From contig NZ_CP144125.1 in NCBI RefSeq assembly GCF_036429475.1, positions 682,001-746,000 on the forward strand: a DNA stretch of 64,000 nucleotides. Direction: 5' to 3'. A program made the translations under genes and the position numbers. Source of the DNA: Halalkalicoccus sp. CGA53 (GTDB lineage: Archaea > Halobacteriota > Halobacteria > Halobacteriales > Halalkalicoccaceae). A model generated the notes under the pieces. That model was not told the origin of the DNA. It ran no database searches and was given only the letters and a program-made list of their open reading frames with translations. Shown one piece after another: positions 54,835 to 63,473 of this stretch. The number at the start of each line of letters is the position of its first letter. Within the stretch, counting starts at the first letter, position 1.

Positions 54835-55605
54835 GCACGGCTCGACCGGACTGTCGTCCTCGATCGTCCCCTCGCACGCCTCGCCGCCGTCGATAGCTCC
54901 GGAGACGTCGAGGGGGTAGTCCCGCTGGCCGGGTGTCGAGAGCGCTACGGTGATGGTGCCCTCGTTCTCCTCGGCCAGTACTTCGTCCTCCTGACCGTTC
55001 CCGTACCCGACGACGAACTCCACGCCCTCCGCGGCGCCGTCGAGGCGATACTCGAACGTCACCTCGGCCGGTACGCCGTCCTGCTCGGTCGCCTGGGCGG
55101 TCAGCGACTCGAACCGGACGTCGCCGCCCGATCCGTCTTCACCACCGTTCTGTGGGCCGGTACAGTCGTACTCGAACGGGACGGTTCGCGTGAGCGATCC
55201 GACGGCGAGGCTCGCCGTGGCTGCCCGCTCGATGACGACGGTGACCTCGCCGTCCCCGTGCCCACCGCGGTCACAGCTGAGGGTCAGGCTGGTTCGTTCA
55301 CCTGGCTCTATCGGGGGGTAGTCGAACAGGCTCGCCACCTCGACCGGACCCTCCACCGAATCGATTCGTACGTCAAACTCCTCGATAGGCTCCCCCGCGT
55401 TGTTCACGAGCGTGAGTACGGTCGTCTCCCCCTCGCGATCGATCGTCTCGCCGCTCTCCTCGAGCCCGACGAGTCCGTTCTCGTCGCTGACCGTGGCGGT
55501 CACCCCCCGATCGGACTCGACGACGCTCAGCCCGAAGGTCGGCCCGGCGACGAGGACGATCCCGGCGCCGAGACAGAGGAGTCCGACGACGAGCAGCGGC
55601 CGCAT
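54829..55605 (-). CDS. Exported/membrane-anchored protein with Ig-like domain look
   Basis: 258 residues from ATG at 55605, whose A is shared with the TGA of the upstream regulator gene. One N-terminal hydrophobic helix (LLVVGLLCLGAGIVLVAGPTFG) anchors or exports it. The body is beta-rich, with TTVLTLVNNAGEPIEEFDVRID and ERTSLTLSCDRGG resembling a CARDB/DUF11-like extracellular sandwich, two or three Cys (CDRG, YDCTG, ACEG, EPCG) that may form disulfides, and a Gly/Asp/Ser linker near 150-165. Function unknown; with the regulator it belongs to the neighbouring surface cassette. Confidence 0.7.
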   Translation of the reverse strand: MRPLLVVGLLCLGAGIVLVAGPTFGLSVVESDRGVTATVSDENGLVGLEESGETIDREGETTVLTLVNNAGEPIEEFDVRIDSVEGPVEVASLFDYPPIEPGERTSLTLSCDRGGHGDGEVTVVIERAATASLAVGSLTRTVPFEYDCTGPQNGGEDGSGGDVRFESLTAQATEQDGVPAEVTFEYRLDGAAEGVEFVVGYGNGQEDEVLAEENEGTITVALSTPGQRDYPLDVSGAIDGGEACEGTIEDDSPVEPCG

Positions 55606-56141
55606 CAGGGTGGGCGCTCCATTGCCCCGAGCCGGTAGCGCTGGTTGGTGTACGCGTGGACGACGGCGCTCGCGGCGAACAGGACGATCAGCGCGGTCAC
55701 CCAGCCGAGTTCGGGAACCTGGTGTGTCGGTATCAGCTCGATCCAGAGGCCGACGATCACACAGAGGGCGATCGCGGAGAGCCCGAGGTAGTAGACCGCC
55801 CACGGGACCGAGTCGCCGGGGACGACGTCCATGTACACCTCGAGGCGTTCGGCCTCCTCGGTCAGCTCCGCCTCGCGGCCGTCGTACTCGATGATGCCGC
55901 TCTCGGCGAGCGTGGGGAGGTGCGTCTGCTGGAGCGAGGTGTAGATCCGCTTTCGCTCCGCGGAGGTCAGTTCGGCACGGTCCTTATCGAGCTCCCAGGC
56001 CGCGACGTGTTCGGCGAGGTCCGAGAGGCTCACCGGCCCCCCCTCGCGCTTGCAGATGTGGATCGCGTACCGACGGCGATGGCTACTCAGGATGGAGAAC
56101 AGTTCGCTTTTCGAGTGTGTCGTCTCTCTGTCCGTCGCCAT
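55605..56141 (-). CDS. Membrane-bound winged-helix regulator (DUF7344-like)
   Basis: 178 residues. The N-terminal two-thirds is a winged helix with ELFSILSSHRRRYAIHICKREGGPVSLSDLAEHVAAWE and RIYTSLQQTHLPTLAESGIIEYDGREAELTEEAERL, the usual opening of the haloarchaeal family I know as DUF7344. Two hydrophobic helices follow (about 115-135 and 142-165). Such proteins often sit next to surface-protein or archaellum/pilus-like genes. It diverges from the DUF1102-like gene and shares one base with the exported protein downstream. Confidence 0.82.
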   Translation of the reverse strand: MATDRETTHSKSELFSILSSHRRRYAIHICKREGGPVSLSDLAEHVAAWELDKDRAELTSAERKRIYTSLQQTHLPTLAESGIIEYDGREAELTEEAERLEVYMDVVPGDSVPWAVYYLGLSAIALCVIVGLWIELIPTHQVPELGWVTALIVLFAASAVVHAYTNQRYRLGAMERPP

Positions 56142-56171
56142 CGCGTCTCGAACGAAATTATGGAACTCCGA

Positions 56172-56179
56172 GATATATG
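56172..56179 (-). promoter_or_regulatory. TATA-like element for the DUF7344-like regulator
   Basis: The minus strand reads CATATATC, centred about 35 nt upstream of the ATG at 56141. Another AT-rich word at 56154-56162 lies too close to the start to serve it. Confidence 0.4.
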
Positions 56180-56292
56180 GCTTCTGGGTAGATATGTACG
56201 ACGTAACCGCCGTTCAAGCAGTGCTTTCCGGAGAGAAAGCGGGACATTACAAAGGTAGTATGCTTCCCTTACCCGAGTAGGAACGCGTGGTA

Positions 56293-56308
56293 ATCGGTCC
56301 GTACCGAT
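56293..56308. promoter_or_regulatory. Inverted repeat upstream of the DUF1102-like gene
   Basis: ATCGGT-CCGT-ACCGAT is a perfect 6-bp-arm repeat ending 25 bp before the ATG at 56334, where a TATA box would be expected; no good TATA is seen. It may be an operator for the divergently encoded regulator. Confidence 0.4.
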
Positions 56309-56333
56309 CACGTGTCCGGCTGGACGATACAAA

Positions 56334-56843
56334 ATGAACCTAACAAGGCGGAACGTGTTGCTGGGACTGGGAACGATGACGATCGGCGGCGGAGCGGCCT
56401 TCGGTTCGGGGGCGTTCAGCCAGGTCGAAGCCGACCGATCGGTCACCGTCGACGTAGCCGAGGACTCGGCAGCGTTGATCGCGCTCGCCCCGGGCGAGTC
56501 GGCGTACGTCTACGAGGACGAGAACGGCCTGATCGTGATCGACCTCGGGGGCGATGCGTTCGACGACGCCGACGGGCTGAACCTCGGGGCCGTCACGACG
56601 CTCACCGAGGCGCTCTCGGTGACGAACAACCACGACGAGACCGTCGAGATCACGATCGACGGTGTCGACAACGACGGGATCGACGTCGGGTTCGAAGAGA
56701 GCGAGTACGGCGAGGGGATCGCCGGTTACGAACTCGCATCGGGGTCGACGCTCGACCTCGACATCGTGATCGACACGCGCGGGGCGAACGCCGACTCGCG
56801 GATCGACGAGGACGTGACGATCCTCGCGGAATCGACGGAGTGA
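56334..56843 (+). CDS. DUF1102-like Tat-type exported protein
   Basis: 169 residues. MNLTRRNVLLGLGTMTIGGGAAFGSGAFSQVEADR combines a twin-arginine-like start with the G-x-GAFSxVEADRSVTVDVA pattern of DUF1102. Proteins with this start are often processed by SipW-like signal peptidases and some relatives are surface filament subunits (TasA/camelysin-like). The mature part is acidic and beta-rich (LGAVTTLTEALSVTNNHDETVEITIDGVDNDG). The following gene is a signal peptidase, which fits. Confidence 0.83.
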   Translation: MNLTRRNVLLGLGTMTIGGGAAFGSGAFSQVEADRSVTVDVAEDSAALIALAPGESAYVYEDENGLIVIDLGGDAFDDADGLNLGAVTTLTEALSVTNNHDETVEITIDGVDNDGIDVGFEESEYGEGIAGYELASGSTLDLDIVIDTRGANADSRIDEDVTILAESTE

Positions 56844-56896
56844 GCGGTGTTCGCCGGCCCGATGGAACACGCACGCCACCCCGCTAGCCCACTGCC

Positions 56897-58024
56897 GTGA
56901 GCGGAACGCTCGTCGGACGCGCGCTCTCGGCTCTCCTCGTACTGGCCCTCCTCGCGATGCTCGTCGGGGCCGCGCTCGGACAGCCGGTCGGCCTCGCGTA
57001 CGTCGCGAGCGGGAGCATGGAGCCGACGCTCTCGACCGGCGACGGCTTCCTCGCGGTCCCGAGCGCGTTCGTCGAGGTCGAGGAGGGCGACGTCGTCGTC
57101 TTCGAGGCGCGCGAACTCCACGACGGCGGCCTGACGACCCACCGCGTCGTCGGCGAGACCGACGCCGGCTACGTGACGCGCGGGGACGCCAACCCGTTCA
57201 CCGATCAGGACGGCCCCGAGCCGCCGGTCACCGACGACCGGATCGTCGCGGTCGCGCCCCAGGTGAACGGCGAGGTCGTCTCGATCCCGCACCTCGGGAC
57301 CGGCGTGATGGCGCTTCAGACCGCCGTCGGGGGGATCGGACCGCTGGGCAGGAGCGCCGGGTCGCTGCTCGTCTGGATCGGCCTCCTCCTCACCTGTGTC
57401 GCGCTCCTCTCGAACCGGGGGACGACACACCGAACGACCGATCGATCGCGCTCGCGAGCGGGCGTGATCGGGACGCGAACGCTCGTCGTCGTGGTGGTAG
57501 CGCTGGTCGTGATCCCCGTCACCGCGGCGATGGTCGTTCCGAGCGGGGTCCACACGTTCGGGATCGCCAGCACGACCGCCGACTCCGACGACCCGCTCGC
57601 GATCGAACCCGGGGAGACCTCGACGGTCGAGCACACGCTCCACAACGACGGCGTCGTTCCGGCGGTCGCCGTCCTCGAACCGGCGAGCGACGGGATCGCC
57701 GTCGAATCCGACCGCCGTTCGCTCCCGGGTGGGTCCTCGGAACCGGTCTCGGTCACGCTGTCGGCCCCCGAGGAGGAGGGCGAGTACTACCGTTCGTTCA
57801 CCGAACACCGCTACCTCGCGGTGCTCCCGTCGGTCCTCTTGGTGTGGCTCCACGGGATCCACCCGCTGGTCGCGCTCTCGGCGGTGAACCTCGTCGCACT
57901 CTCGATCTTCCTGGTGCTCGCGGCGGTCGTGGCCGGCCTGCGACCGCAGCGGATCCGATCGCCCTCGACGCCGCTCTCCGTACGCGTCAGGCGGACCGCC
58001 CTCGCCTGGTGGGAGCGCCTGTGA
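56897..58024 (+). CDS. Signal peptidase I (S26B) fused to an extracellular-type domain
   Basis: 375 residues from GTG at 56897. The N-terminal SPase has one helix, then VASGSMEPTLSTGDG with Ser40, THRVVGE with His82 and GDANPFTDQD with Asp97/Asp103, i.e. the archaeal/ER Ser-His-Asp type rather than the bacterial Ser-Lys. A second helix (about 155-173) closes the protease part. It continues with another helix (about 197-215), a beta-sandwich-like stretch (IEPGETSTVEHTLHNDGVVPAVAVLEP to PVSVTLSAPEEEGEYY, about 236-298) and a terminal helical pair (about 305-350). That extra region is beyond normal SPase length and suggests a dedicated, substrate-holding peptidase. Confidence 0.87.
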   Translation: MSGTLVGRALSALLVLALLAMLVGAALGQPVGLAYVASGSMEPTLSTGDGFLAVPSAFVEVEEGDVVVFEARELHDGGLTTHRVVGETDAGYVTRGDANPFTDQDGPEPPVTDDRIVAVAPQVNGEVVSIPHLGTGVMALQTAVGGIGPLGRSAGSLLVWIGLLLTCVALLSNRGTTHRTTDRSRSRAGVIGTRTLVVVVVALVVIPVTAAMVVPSGVHTFGIASTTADSDDPLAIEPGETSTVEHTLHNDGVVPAVAVLEPASDGIAVESDRRSLPGGSSEPVSVTLSAPEEEGEYYRSFTEHRYLAVLPSVLLVWLHGIHPLVALSAVNLVALSIFLVLAAVVAGLRPQRIRSPSTPLSVRVRRTALAWWERL

Positions 58025-58166
58025 CCGCCGTACGTATACGGATAGCCGATACGTTTACCCCGGTCGCAACGCACTCTCCGGGGATGCCCTCCACGAAGCG
58101 ACGCGACCGGCCGCACGATTCGCCGGGCGCGAGCACTCGCACGGCGATCCCGAGGGAGGGTTCCGA

Positions 58167-59321
58167 GTGACGCTCTCGCCCCGATCCCGGCTGGTGCTCG
58201 CGCGCCACGGCCGGGCGGTCGCGCTCTCGCTCGCGCTCGTCGCCCTCTTCGCGTTCCTCATCTCGGGGATGACCCTCGCCCTCCCCGGAACGACCGAGGT
58301 CTCGGAGGAGCGAGACCGGGAGACCGTCACGACCGAGGTCCGGACGAGCGCGCTCGTCACCGCCGACGACTCGCTCTACGGGAGCGGAACGACGGTCGAA
58401 GACCCGTCCAGGTACCTGCTCTCGGACATGCCCGAACTCTCGATCGAGGTGCAAACGGAGGCACCCGAAGGGAGCGACGTCACCCACGAACTCGTCCTGG
58501 TAACGACCGCGAGCGCCGACGAAGAGGCGTTCTGGGAGGAGAGGGAGACCCTGATCGAGGAGACGCACGTCGTGGGAGGGGAGCCCGTGCGCTCGGAGAC
58601 CGAGATCGACATGCGAGCGCTCTCCGAGTCGATCGAGGAAACCGAGGATCGGCTCTCGAACGTCGGGAGCATCGGGCTCGCCCTCGAACTCCGGACGACC
58701 TACGACACCGGGACGTACGCAGACGAACAGACCTCGTCGGTGCCGCTCGAACTCACCGCCGACGCCTACTGGTTCGACGGTTCGCTCTCGGAGGAGTCCG
58801 AACACGCAGAGGTCGTCACGCGGGAGGTCGAGGAAGAGCCAGACGTCTTCGCCGGTGCCGGACTCGCACTCGTCGGACTCGCCGCCGGCGTCGGGTCGGC
58901 GTTCGCGTGGCGGCGCCGGGAGGAGGTCGTCGATTTCGGTGCGCTCACCCAGGAGGTCCACAGCCGGCGCCACGCCGAGTGGATCTCGAACGGGCAGATC
59001 CCGATGTGGATGGGCAAGGACTACGTCCGGCTCGACACGCTAGAGGACGTCGTCGACGTCGCCATCGACACCAACCAGCGGGTCGTCCACGACACCGAAC
59101 GGAACCTCCACGCCGTCATCCAGGGCGACGTCGTCTACTACTACTCGCTCGCCGGCACCTGGGAGGAGGTCGCCTGGCCGAAGATGGACATGAGCGGGTT
59201 CTCCGAGCTCGCTGAGGCAGAGTCGGAGTTCGACGGGGAGTGGGAGCCGGCGTCGAACGGGGCCGACGAGTGGGTGAGCGACCTCGATCCCGAGGACGAG
59301 GATAGCTGGGAGAGCATCTGA
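58167..59321 (+). CDS. DUF5305 family membrane protein
   Basis: 384 residues from GTG at 58167, with GGGAGG ten bases upstream. An N-terminal helix (VALSLALVALFAFLISGMTL), a large outer region with EVRTSALVTADDSLYGSGTTVEDPSRYLLSDMPELSIEV, and a second helix near 233-250 (AGAGLALVGLAAGVGSAFAW) lead to a cytoplasmic domain (LEDVVDVAIDTNQRVVHDTERNLHAVIQGDVVYYYS). This layout is DUF5305, usually encoded beside SipW-like signal peptidase and DUF1102 genes. Function unknown; part of the cassette. Confidence 0.85.
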   Translation: MTLSPRSRLVLARHGRAVALSLALVALFAFLISGMTLALPGTTEVSEERDRETVTTEVRTSALVTADDSLYGSGTTVEDPSRYLLSDMPELSIEVQTEAPEGSDVTHELVLVTTASADEEAFWEERETLIEETHVVGGEPVRSETEIDMRALSESIEETEDRLSNVGSIGLALELRTTYDTGTYADEQTSSVPLELTADAYWFDGSLSEESEHAEVVTREVEEEPDVFAGAGLALVGLAAGVGSAFAWRRREEVVDFGALTQEVHSRRHAEWISNGQIPMWMGKDYVRLDTLEDVVDVAIDTNQRVVHDTERNLHAVIQGDVVYYYSLAGTWEEVAWPKMDMSGFSELAEAESEFDGEWEPASNGADEWVSDLDPEDEDSWESI

Positions 59322-59401
59322 CCGGCACGACGTCCGCCACGCATGTCCGGTCTCGCTACGTACGGTCCGGTTTGGGTACTGATCGAGGACGGTCGGATTC
59401 T

Positions 59402-59572
59402 CTACGCTCGGGGATCGTGAAATTCGAGGTCCGAGACCCGCGAGAAGCCGTCGTCACACGCGATCAGTTCGCCGCCGAGCGACCGGGCGACGCCGGCGAT
59501 CAACGTGTCCGGGGCGGGGATCGGCTCGCCCCGGTCGAGCGCATTATCGCGTACTCCCCGCCACTGAAGAAT
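59402..59572 (-). pseudogene. Truncated C-terminal remnant of a VapC-type PIN-domain toxin
   Basis: Reading leftward, the frame runs from after an in-frame TAA (59573-59575) to TAG at 59402-59404 and encodes ALDRGEPIPAPDTLIAGVAR, then SLGGELIACDDGFSRVSDLE. That is the last third of a PIN-domain ribonuclease: the D in APDTLIAG and DDGF match the third and fourth acidic metal-site positions. The N-terminal two-thirds and any start codon are missing, replaced by AT-rich sequence, and no antitoxin gene is adjacent. It lies 63 bp downstream of tRNA-Arg on the same strand, a site often used by integrating elements. Confidence 0.7.
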
Positions 59573-59634
59573 TTATTGAGGGAAATAAACACAGGTACGC
59601 TTTTTACTCCTCACGCCCGCTCGTCGCAAAAGAG

Positions 59635-59709
59635 CGAGCACGATGGGATTCGAACCCATGACCATCGGATTAGAAGTCCGACGCTCTGTCCTAGCTGAGC
59701 TACGTGCCC
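59635..59709 (-). tRNA. tRNA-Arg (anticodon UCU)
   Basis: 75 nt without encoded CCA. The acceptor stem pairs GGGCACG (59709-59703) with CGTGCTC (59642-59636), one G-U pair. The D arm has GCTCAGCTAGGACAGAGC, the anticodon loop CTTCTAA gives anticodon TCT at 59674-59672, reading AGA (and possibly AGG), and the T arm has GGTTCGAATCC. No intron. A T-run (TCTTTT) follows the 3' end on the minus strand as a likely terminator. Confidence 0.95.
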
Positions 59710-59800
59710 TCGTCACCCGCTTCTCGCCGGGCGAAGAAAAACTGTCGGATACGAACCCGAGAACGCAAGCGATTAACACCGCCGCCGGTCTACTCGTTCC

Positions 59801-60388
59801 ATGCGCGTCATCGGAACCGTGGGGCTGCCGGGCAGCGGCAAGGGCGAGGCCGCGAAGGTCGCTTCTTCCCTAAACATACCGGTCGTCACCATGGGAGACG
59901 TCGTCCGCGCCGAGACCGAATCCCGCGGGCTCGACCCCTACACCGACCACGGCTCGGTTGCGAAAGCCCTCCGCGAGGAGGAGGGCCCGGCCGCCATCGC
60001 CGCCCGCTCGCTCCCGATGGTCGAGTCCTCCCTCGAGAGCCACGACCGGGTGCTCGTCGACGGCCTCCGCTCCGGTACCGAGGTCGAGGCGTTCGAGGAG
60101 CGATTCGGCGACGAGTTCGTCCTCCTCTCGGTCGAAGCACCGTTCGAACTCCGGGCGGAACGGCTCTCCGGCCGGGGGAGAGACACGACCGAGGCGGACG
60201 GCGGCGAAGCGCTGCGAGAGCGCGACGAGCGCGAACGTGGCTTCGGGATGGACGAGGCGATGGACCGCGCGGACCTCCGGATCGAGAACACGACGAGTTT
60301 GGAGGCGTTCCGCGAGGCGATCCGCACGCTGCTCACGGAGGGACCGGAAGCGGTCGAGGACATGGCCGTCGCGGAGGGGGAGCGATGA
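59801..60388 (+). CDS. UPF0200 P-loop kinase-like protein
   Basis: 195 residues, adenylate/dephospho-CoA-kinase-like P-loop NTPase. MRVIGTVGLPGSGKGEAAKVA has Walker A GLPGSGKG at 8-15, and VVTMGDVVRAE plus VLVDGLRSGTEVEAFEERFG and LLSVEAPFELRAERL follow the family pattern. UPF0200 is conserved in archaea; phosphorylated substrate unknown. The next gene (UPF0201) starts inside this stop (ATGA). Confidence 0.9.
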   Translation: MRVIGTVGLPGSGKGEAAKVASSLNIPVVTMGDVVRAETESRGLDPYTDHGSVAKALREEEGPAAIAARSLPMVESSLESHDRVLVDGLRSGTEVEAFEERFGDEFVLLSVEAPFELRAERLSGRGRDTTEADGGEALRERDERERGFGMDEAMDRADLRIENTTSLEAFREAIRTLLTEGPEAVEDMAVAEGER

Positions 60389-60792
60389 TCTACCGGATCG
60401 ACGTGGGGATCACCGCGCCGGTGAAGGGGACCGAGATTCCGGAGCGGGTCGAGACCGCCGTCAGAAACGTCTTCCCGAACGCGACGCTCACCCGCGAGGC
60501 GGATCGGATCGTCGGCGAGACCCACTCGCTCGATCACTTCTCCGAACTGCTGCATCGCCAGGAGATCCTCGACACGGCGCGAAACGCGATGAGTTCCCGG
60601 CGATCGGGGCCGTACTTCTCCTTCTCGCTGAAGAAGGGGCCGGCGTTCGAGGGCGTCGTGAACTTCGCCGTCGGCGAGTCGAACGAACTCGGCGAGATCG
60701 ACGTCGAGGTGCGAGTCGAGGAGCCGAGCGTCGAGGAGTTCGTCGACCACGTCGCCCCACCGACCGAGGACGGCCGGCCGATCACCGAGTGA
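60385..60792 (+). CDS. UPF0201 family protein (RNA-binding-like fold)
   Basis: 135 residues from ATG at 60385, overlapping the UPF0200 stop by 4 bp. MIYRIDVGITAPVKGTEIPERVETAVRNVFPNATL and SLDHFSELLHRQEILDTARNAM are UPF0201 signatures; the known fold of relatives is like that of ribosomal L5/RNA-binding proteins. The role is unknown, but coupling to a nucleotide-binding kinase-like protein suggests a shared task. It ends 3 bp from the stop of a converging MFS gene. Confidence 0.9.
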   Translation: MIYRIDVGITAPVKGTEIPERVETAVRNVFPNATLTREADRIVGETHSLDHFSELLHRQEILDTARNAMSSRRSGPYFSFSLKKGPAFEGVVNFAVGESNELGEIDVEVRVEEPSVEEFVDHVAPPTEDGRPITE

Positions 60793-60795
60793 GGG

Positions 60796-62007
60796 TCAGT
60801 CGGTCGCCCAGAGCACGCAGACGAGCGCGCTTCCGGCGAGCATCGAGGCCGCGAGCAGCGCGAACGCGAGGCGGAACCCGACGGCGTCGGCGAGCAGTCC
60901 CACGATCGCGGGCGAAACGGCCCCGGCCCCCATCAGGAGCGTCCTGACGACGCCGAGGCCGCCCCCGGTGAGCGACGGAGGGAGTAACGCGACGAGATAG
61001 GCGCTCCTGACCGGTCGGAAGCCGTGTGCGCCGAGACCGATCGCCACGACGACGATTGCTGCAGCGGCCGGGATCCCGGTCAGACCGGATGCGCCGAGCG
61101 AGAGGAGGGCGATGGCAGTCCCCGAGAGCCCGAGCGCGACGGCCATGATCGGAAGTCTCCCCACCCTGTCGCTCGCCTCGCCGGTGGCGAGCTGGGCCAG
61201 GCTCGCGGCGAACAGCGCGCTGTAGAGGATTCCAGCGGTCCCGACGGCGAGACCGACTTCGCTCGTGAGATAGAGCGGCAAGAACGCGACGACGCCGTTG
61301 TACGAAAAGGAGTAACAGAGCGTCACGAGGACGAACAGCGAGAAGCGCGAGTCGCCGAACGCGGTGAGGTACGGCCGGAGCCTGATCCGCTCGACCGTCG
61401 CACTCCCTTCGTCCGGGAGACGGTTCGGCGACCGTCGGACGAACGCGACGACGAGACCGATCCCGAACAGCCCGGCGGCGAGGAAGACGTACCGCCAGCC
61501 GGCACCCCCGAACGGGCCTGTGACCCCGAGCGCGAGGACGACGGCCGGCGGGGCGACGACCCCGCCGAACGTCCCGATCGTGTCGAGGACGCCGAGCGCC
61601 CGTCCCGTCCGAGCCGGATAGGTCCGCGAGAGCAGCCGCACCGCGACGGTCTTGTGTGCACCAGTTCCGGCTCCGATCACCACCATCGCCGCGACGAGGA
61701 CGGGAAACGGCGACTCGACGACGAGGACGAACGCTCCGGCGACGGCGAGTAGCGCCCCACCGGCGATCACTCGAACCGAACCCACCCGGTCGGCGAGCGC
61801 CCCCGAGGGGAACTGCATGGTGGCGTACGCGAGCATGAACGCGGTGAACGCGGCGCCGATCGTCGCGTTCGAGACCGCGTAGGTCGCTTGCAGCGGCTCG
61901 AACAGCGGGGGGAAGGCGTAGCGGAGGAACTTCGCGAGGAACCAGAGCAGCGCGGTCAGGACGAGGACGTCGAAGCGCGCGAGGCTCCCGAGTCGAGGGG
62001 CGCGCAC
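60796..62007 (-). CDS. MFS transporter
   Basis: 403 residues with a GTG start at 62007 (reads MRAPRLGSLARFDVLVLTALLWFLAKF), two bases before the end of srp54; a longer frame would run into srp54. Twelve hydrophobic helices; motif A appears as SGALADRVGSVRV (about 76-88) and ATGEASDRVGRLPI in the second half. The look is of the NarK/oxalate-type or sugar-phosphate MFS group. Substrate unknown. It is likely in one transcript with srp54. Confidence 0.87.
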   Translation of the reverse strand: MRAPRLGSLARFDVLVLTALLWFLAKFLRYAFPPLFEPLQATYAVSNATIGAAFTAFMLAYATMQFPSGALADRVGSVRVIAGGALLAVAGAFVLVVESPFPVLVAAMVVIGAGTGAHKTVAVRLLSRTYPARTGRALGVLDTIGTFGGVVAPPAVVLALGVTGPFGGAGWRYVFLAAGLFGIGLVVAFVRRSPNRLPDEGSATVERIRLRPYLTAFGDSRFSLFVLVTLCYSFSYNGVVAFLPLYLTSEVGLAVGTAGILYSALFAASLAQLATGEASDRVGRLPIMAVALGLSGTAIALLSLGASGLTGIPAAAAIVVVAIGLGAHGFRPVRSAYLVALLPPSLTGGGLGVVRTLLMGAGAVSPAIVGLLADAVGFRLAFALLAASMLAGSALVCVLWATD

Positions 62008-62008
62008 C

Positions 62009-63394
62009 TCAGCCGAACGGCCCCTTGCCCATCCCGCCGGCACCGCCACCGCCGCCCATCTGCTTCATCATCCGCTCCATGTCCATCCCGCCCTGGCCCA
62101 TCCCCTGGAACTGCTTGAGCGTCCGCTCCATCATCTTGTGCTGGGTCAGGAGTTCGCGCACCAGCTCCTCGTCGGTGCCCGAGCCGCGTGCGATCCGGCG
62201 GACCTGGCTCTGACCGATCGAACGGGGGTTCTCCAGCTCCTCCTCGGTCATCGAGTCCATGACGAACTCGAAGCGGGTCATCCGTTCCTGGGTGACGTCC
62301 ATCGCGTCGTCCGGGAGCTGGTCCATGATGCCGCCGCCCAGCCCGGGGATCATGTCGAGCACCTGATCGAGCGGCCCCATCCGGTTCATCGCCTGCATTT
62401 GGTGGCGCATGTCGTTCAGCGTGAAGCTCCCGGAGAGGAGGTCCTCGGGATCCCAGTCGTCCTCCTCCTCGGTCTCGACCATCGCCCGCTCGACGCGCTC
62501 GGCGAGCTGTTTCAGGTCGCCCATCCCCAGGAGTCTGGACATGAAGCCGTTGGGCTCGAACCGCTCGACGTCCTGGACCTCCTCGCCGGTCCCGAGGAAG
62601 GCGATCGACGCGCCGGTTTCGTTCGCCGCGGTGAGCGCCCCGCCACCTTTCGCCGTCCCGTCGAGTTTGGTGATGACGACGCCGTCGATGCCGATCGACT
62701 CGTCGAACTGTCGGGCCTGGTCCTTCGCGCCCTGTCCGATCGCCGCGTCGAGCACGAGCAGGTTTGTGTCCGGGTCGACCACCCGCTCGATCTCCTCGAT
62801 CTCGTCGATTAGGTCCTCCTCGAGCGCGTGTCGACCCGCCGTGTCGACGATGTGGACGTCCGCCTCGGCGGTCTCCTCGAGCCCCCTGCGTGCGATCTCG
62901 ACCGGATCGTCACCGTCGGGGTCGCCGTAGAACTCGACCTCGGCGCGCTCACACATCTGTTTCGCCTGGTCGTAGGCGCCCGGGCGGAACGTGTCGGTCT
63001 GGATCACGGCGGGGCGAAGTCCTTTCGTCGAGAACCACCAGGCCATCTTCGCCGCGCTCGTCGTCTTCCCCGAGCCCTGCAGCCCAGCGAGCAGGATCGT
63101 CTGCTCCTCTAGCGGGAGGTCGGTGCTCTCGCCGATCAGGTCGACGAGTTCCTCGTAGACGATCCGGAGGACGTGATCCCGGGCGGTCGTCCCCGCCGGG
63201 GGTTCCTCCTCGAGAGCGCGGGTCTTGATCGAGTCCGACAGCTCCATCACGAGCGAGACGTCGACGTCGGCCGCCAACAGCGAGCGCTGGATCTCCTTTA
63301 CGATCTCGGCGACGTCCTCCTCGCTGAGCCGGGACTTCCCGCGGAGCCGATCGAGCGTTCCCCTGAGTGAGCTTCCGAGGTCGTCGAGTACCAT
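62009..63394 (-). CDS. srp54: Signal recognition particle protein SRP54
   Basis: 461 residues. GTPase that binds signal sequences and 7S RNA and docks with FtsY. The N domain is a helical bundle (1-90); G-domain motifs are [13 protein letters not shown] (about 107-119), [29 protein letters not shown] and the closing [12 protein letters not shown]; the M domain starts near 300 and ends in a Met/Gly-rich tail ([20 protein letters not shown]) for signal-peptide binding. Start ATG at 63394 ([19 protein letters not shown]). Confidence 0.98.
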   Translation of the reverse strand: MVLDDLGSSLRGTLDRLRGKSRLSEEDVAEIVKEIQRSLLAADVDVSLVMELSDSIKTRALEEEPPAGTTARDHVLRIVYEELVDLIGESTDLPLEEQTILLAGLQGSGKTTSAAKMAWWFSTKGLRPAVIQTDTFRPGAYDQAKQMCERAEVEFYGDPDGDDPVEIARRGLEETAEADVHIVDTAGRHALEEDLIDEIEEIERVVDPDTNLLVLDAAIGQGAKDQARQFDESIGIDGVVITKLDGTAKGGGALTAANETGASIAFLGTGEEVQDVERFEPNGFMSRLLGMGDLKQLAERVERAMVETEEEDDWDPEDLLSGSFTLNDMRHQMQAMNRMGPLDQVLDMIPGLGGGIMDQLPDDAMDVTQERMTRFEFVMDSMTEEELENPRSIGQSQVRRIARGSGTDEELVRELLTQHKMMERTLKQFQGMGQGGMDMERMMKQMGGGGGAGGMGKGPFG

Positions 63395-63473
63395 TTGCTC
63401 GGGCTATGCGACCCGGTCGGGTAAGCCTTTCTCGCTCCCGAACGCTCATACCCGATCGTGTCGTGTGGTAGCT

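Noticed and set aside
56050-56280. 76-codon plus-strand frame over the regulator start
   Set aside because: It mostly overlaps the DUF7344-like gene in antisense and crosses its promoter; no supporting signal.
58084-58170. 28-codon frame (MPSTKRRDRPHD...) just before the DUF5305-like gene
   Set aside because: It overlaps the next start by 4 bp in a suggestive way, but composition is unremarkable and there is no promoter or motif.
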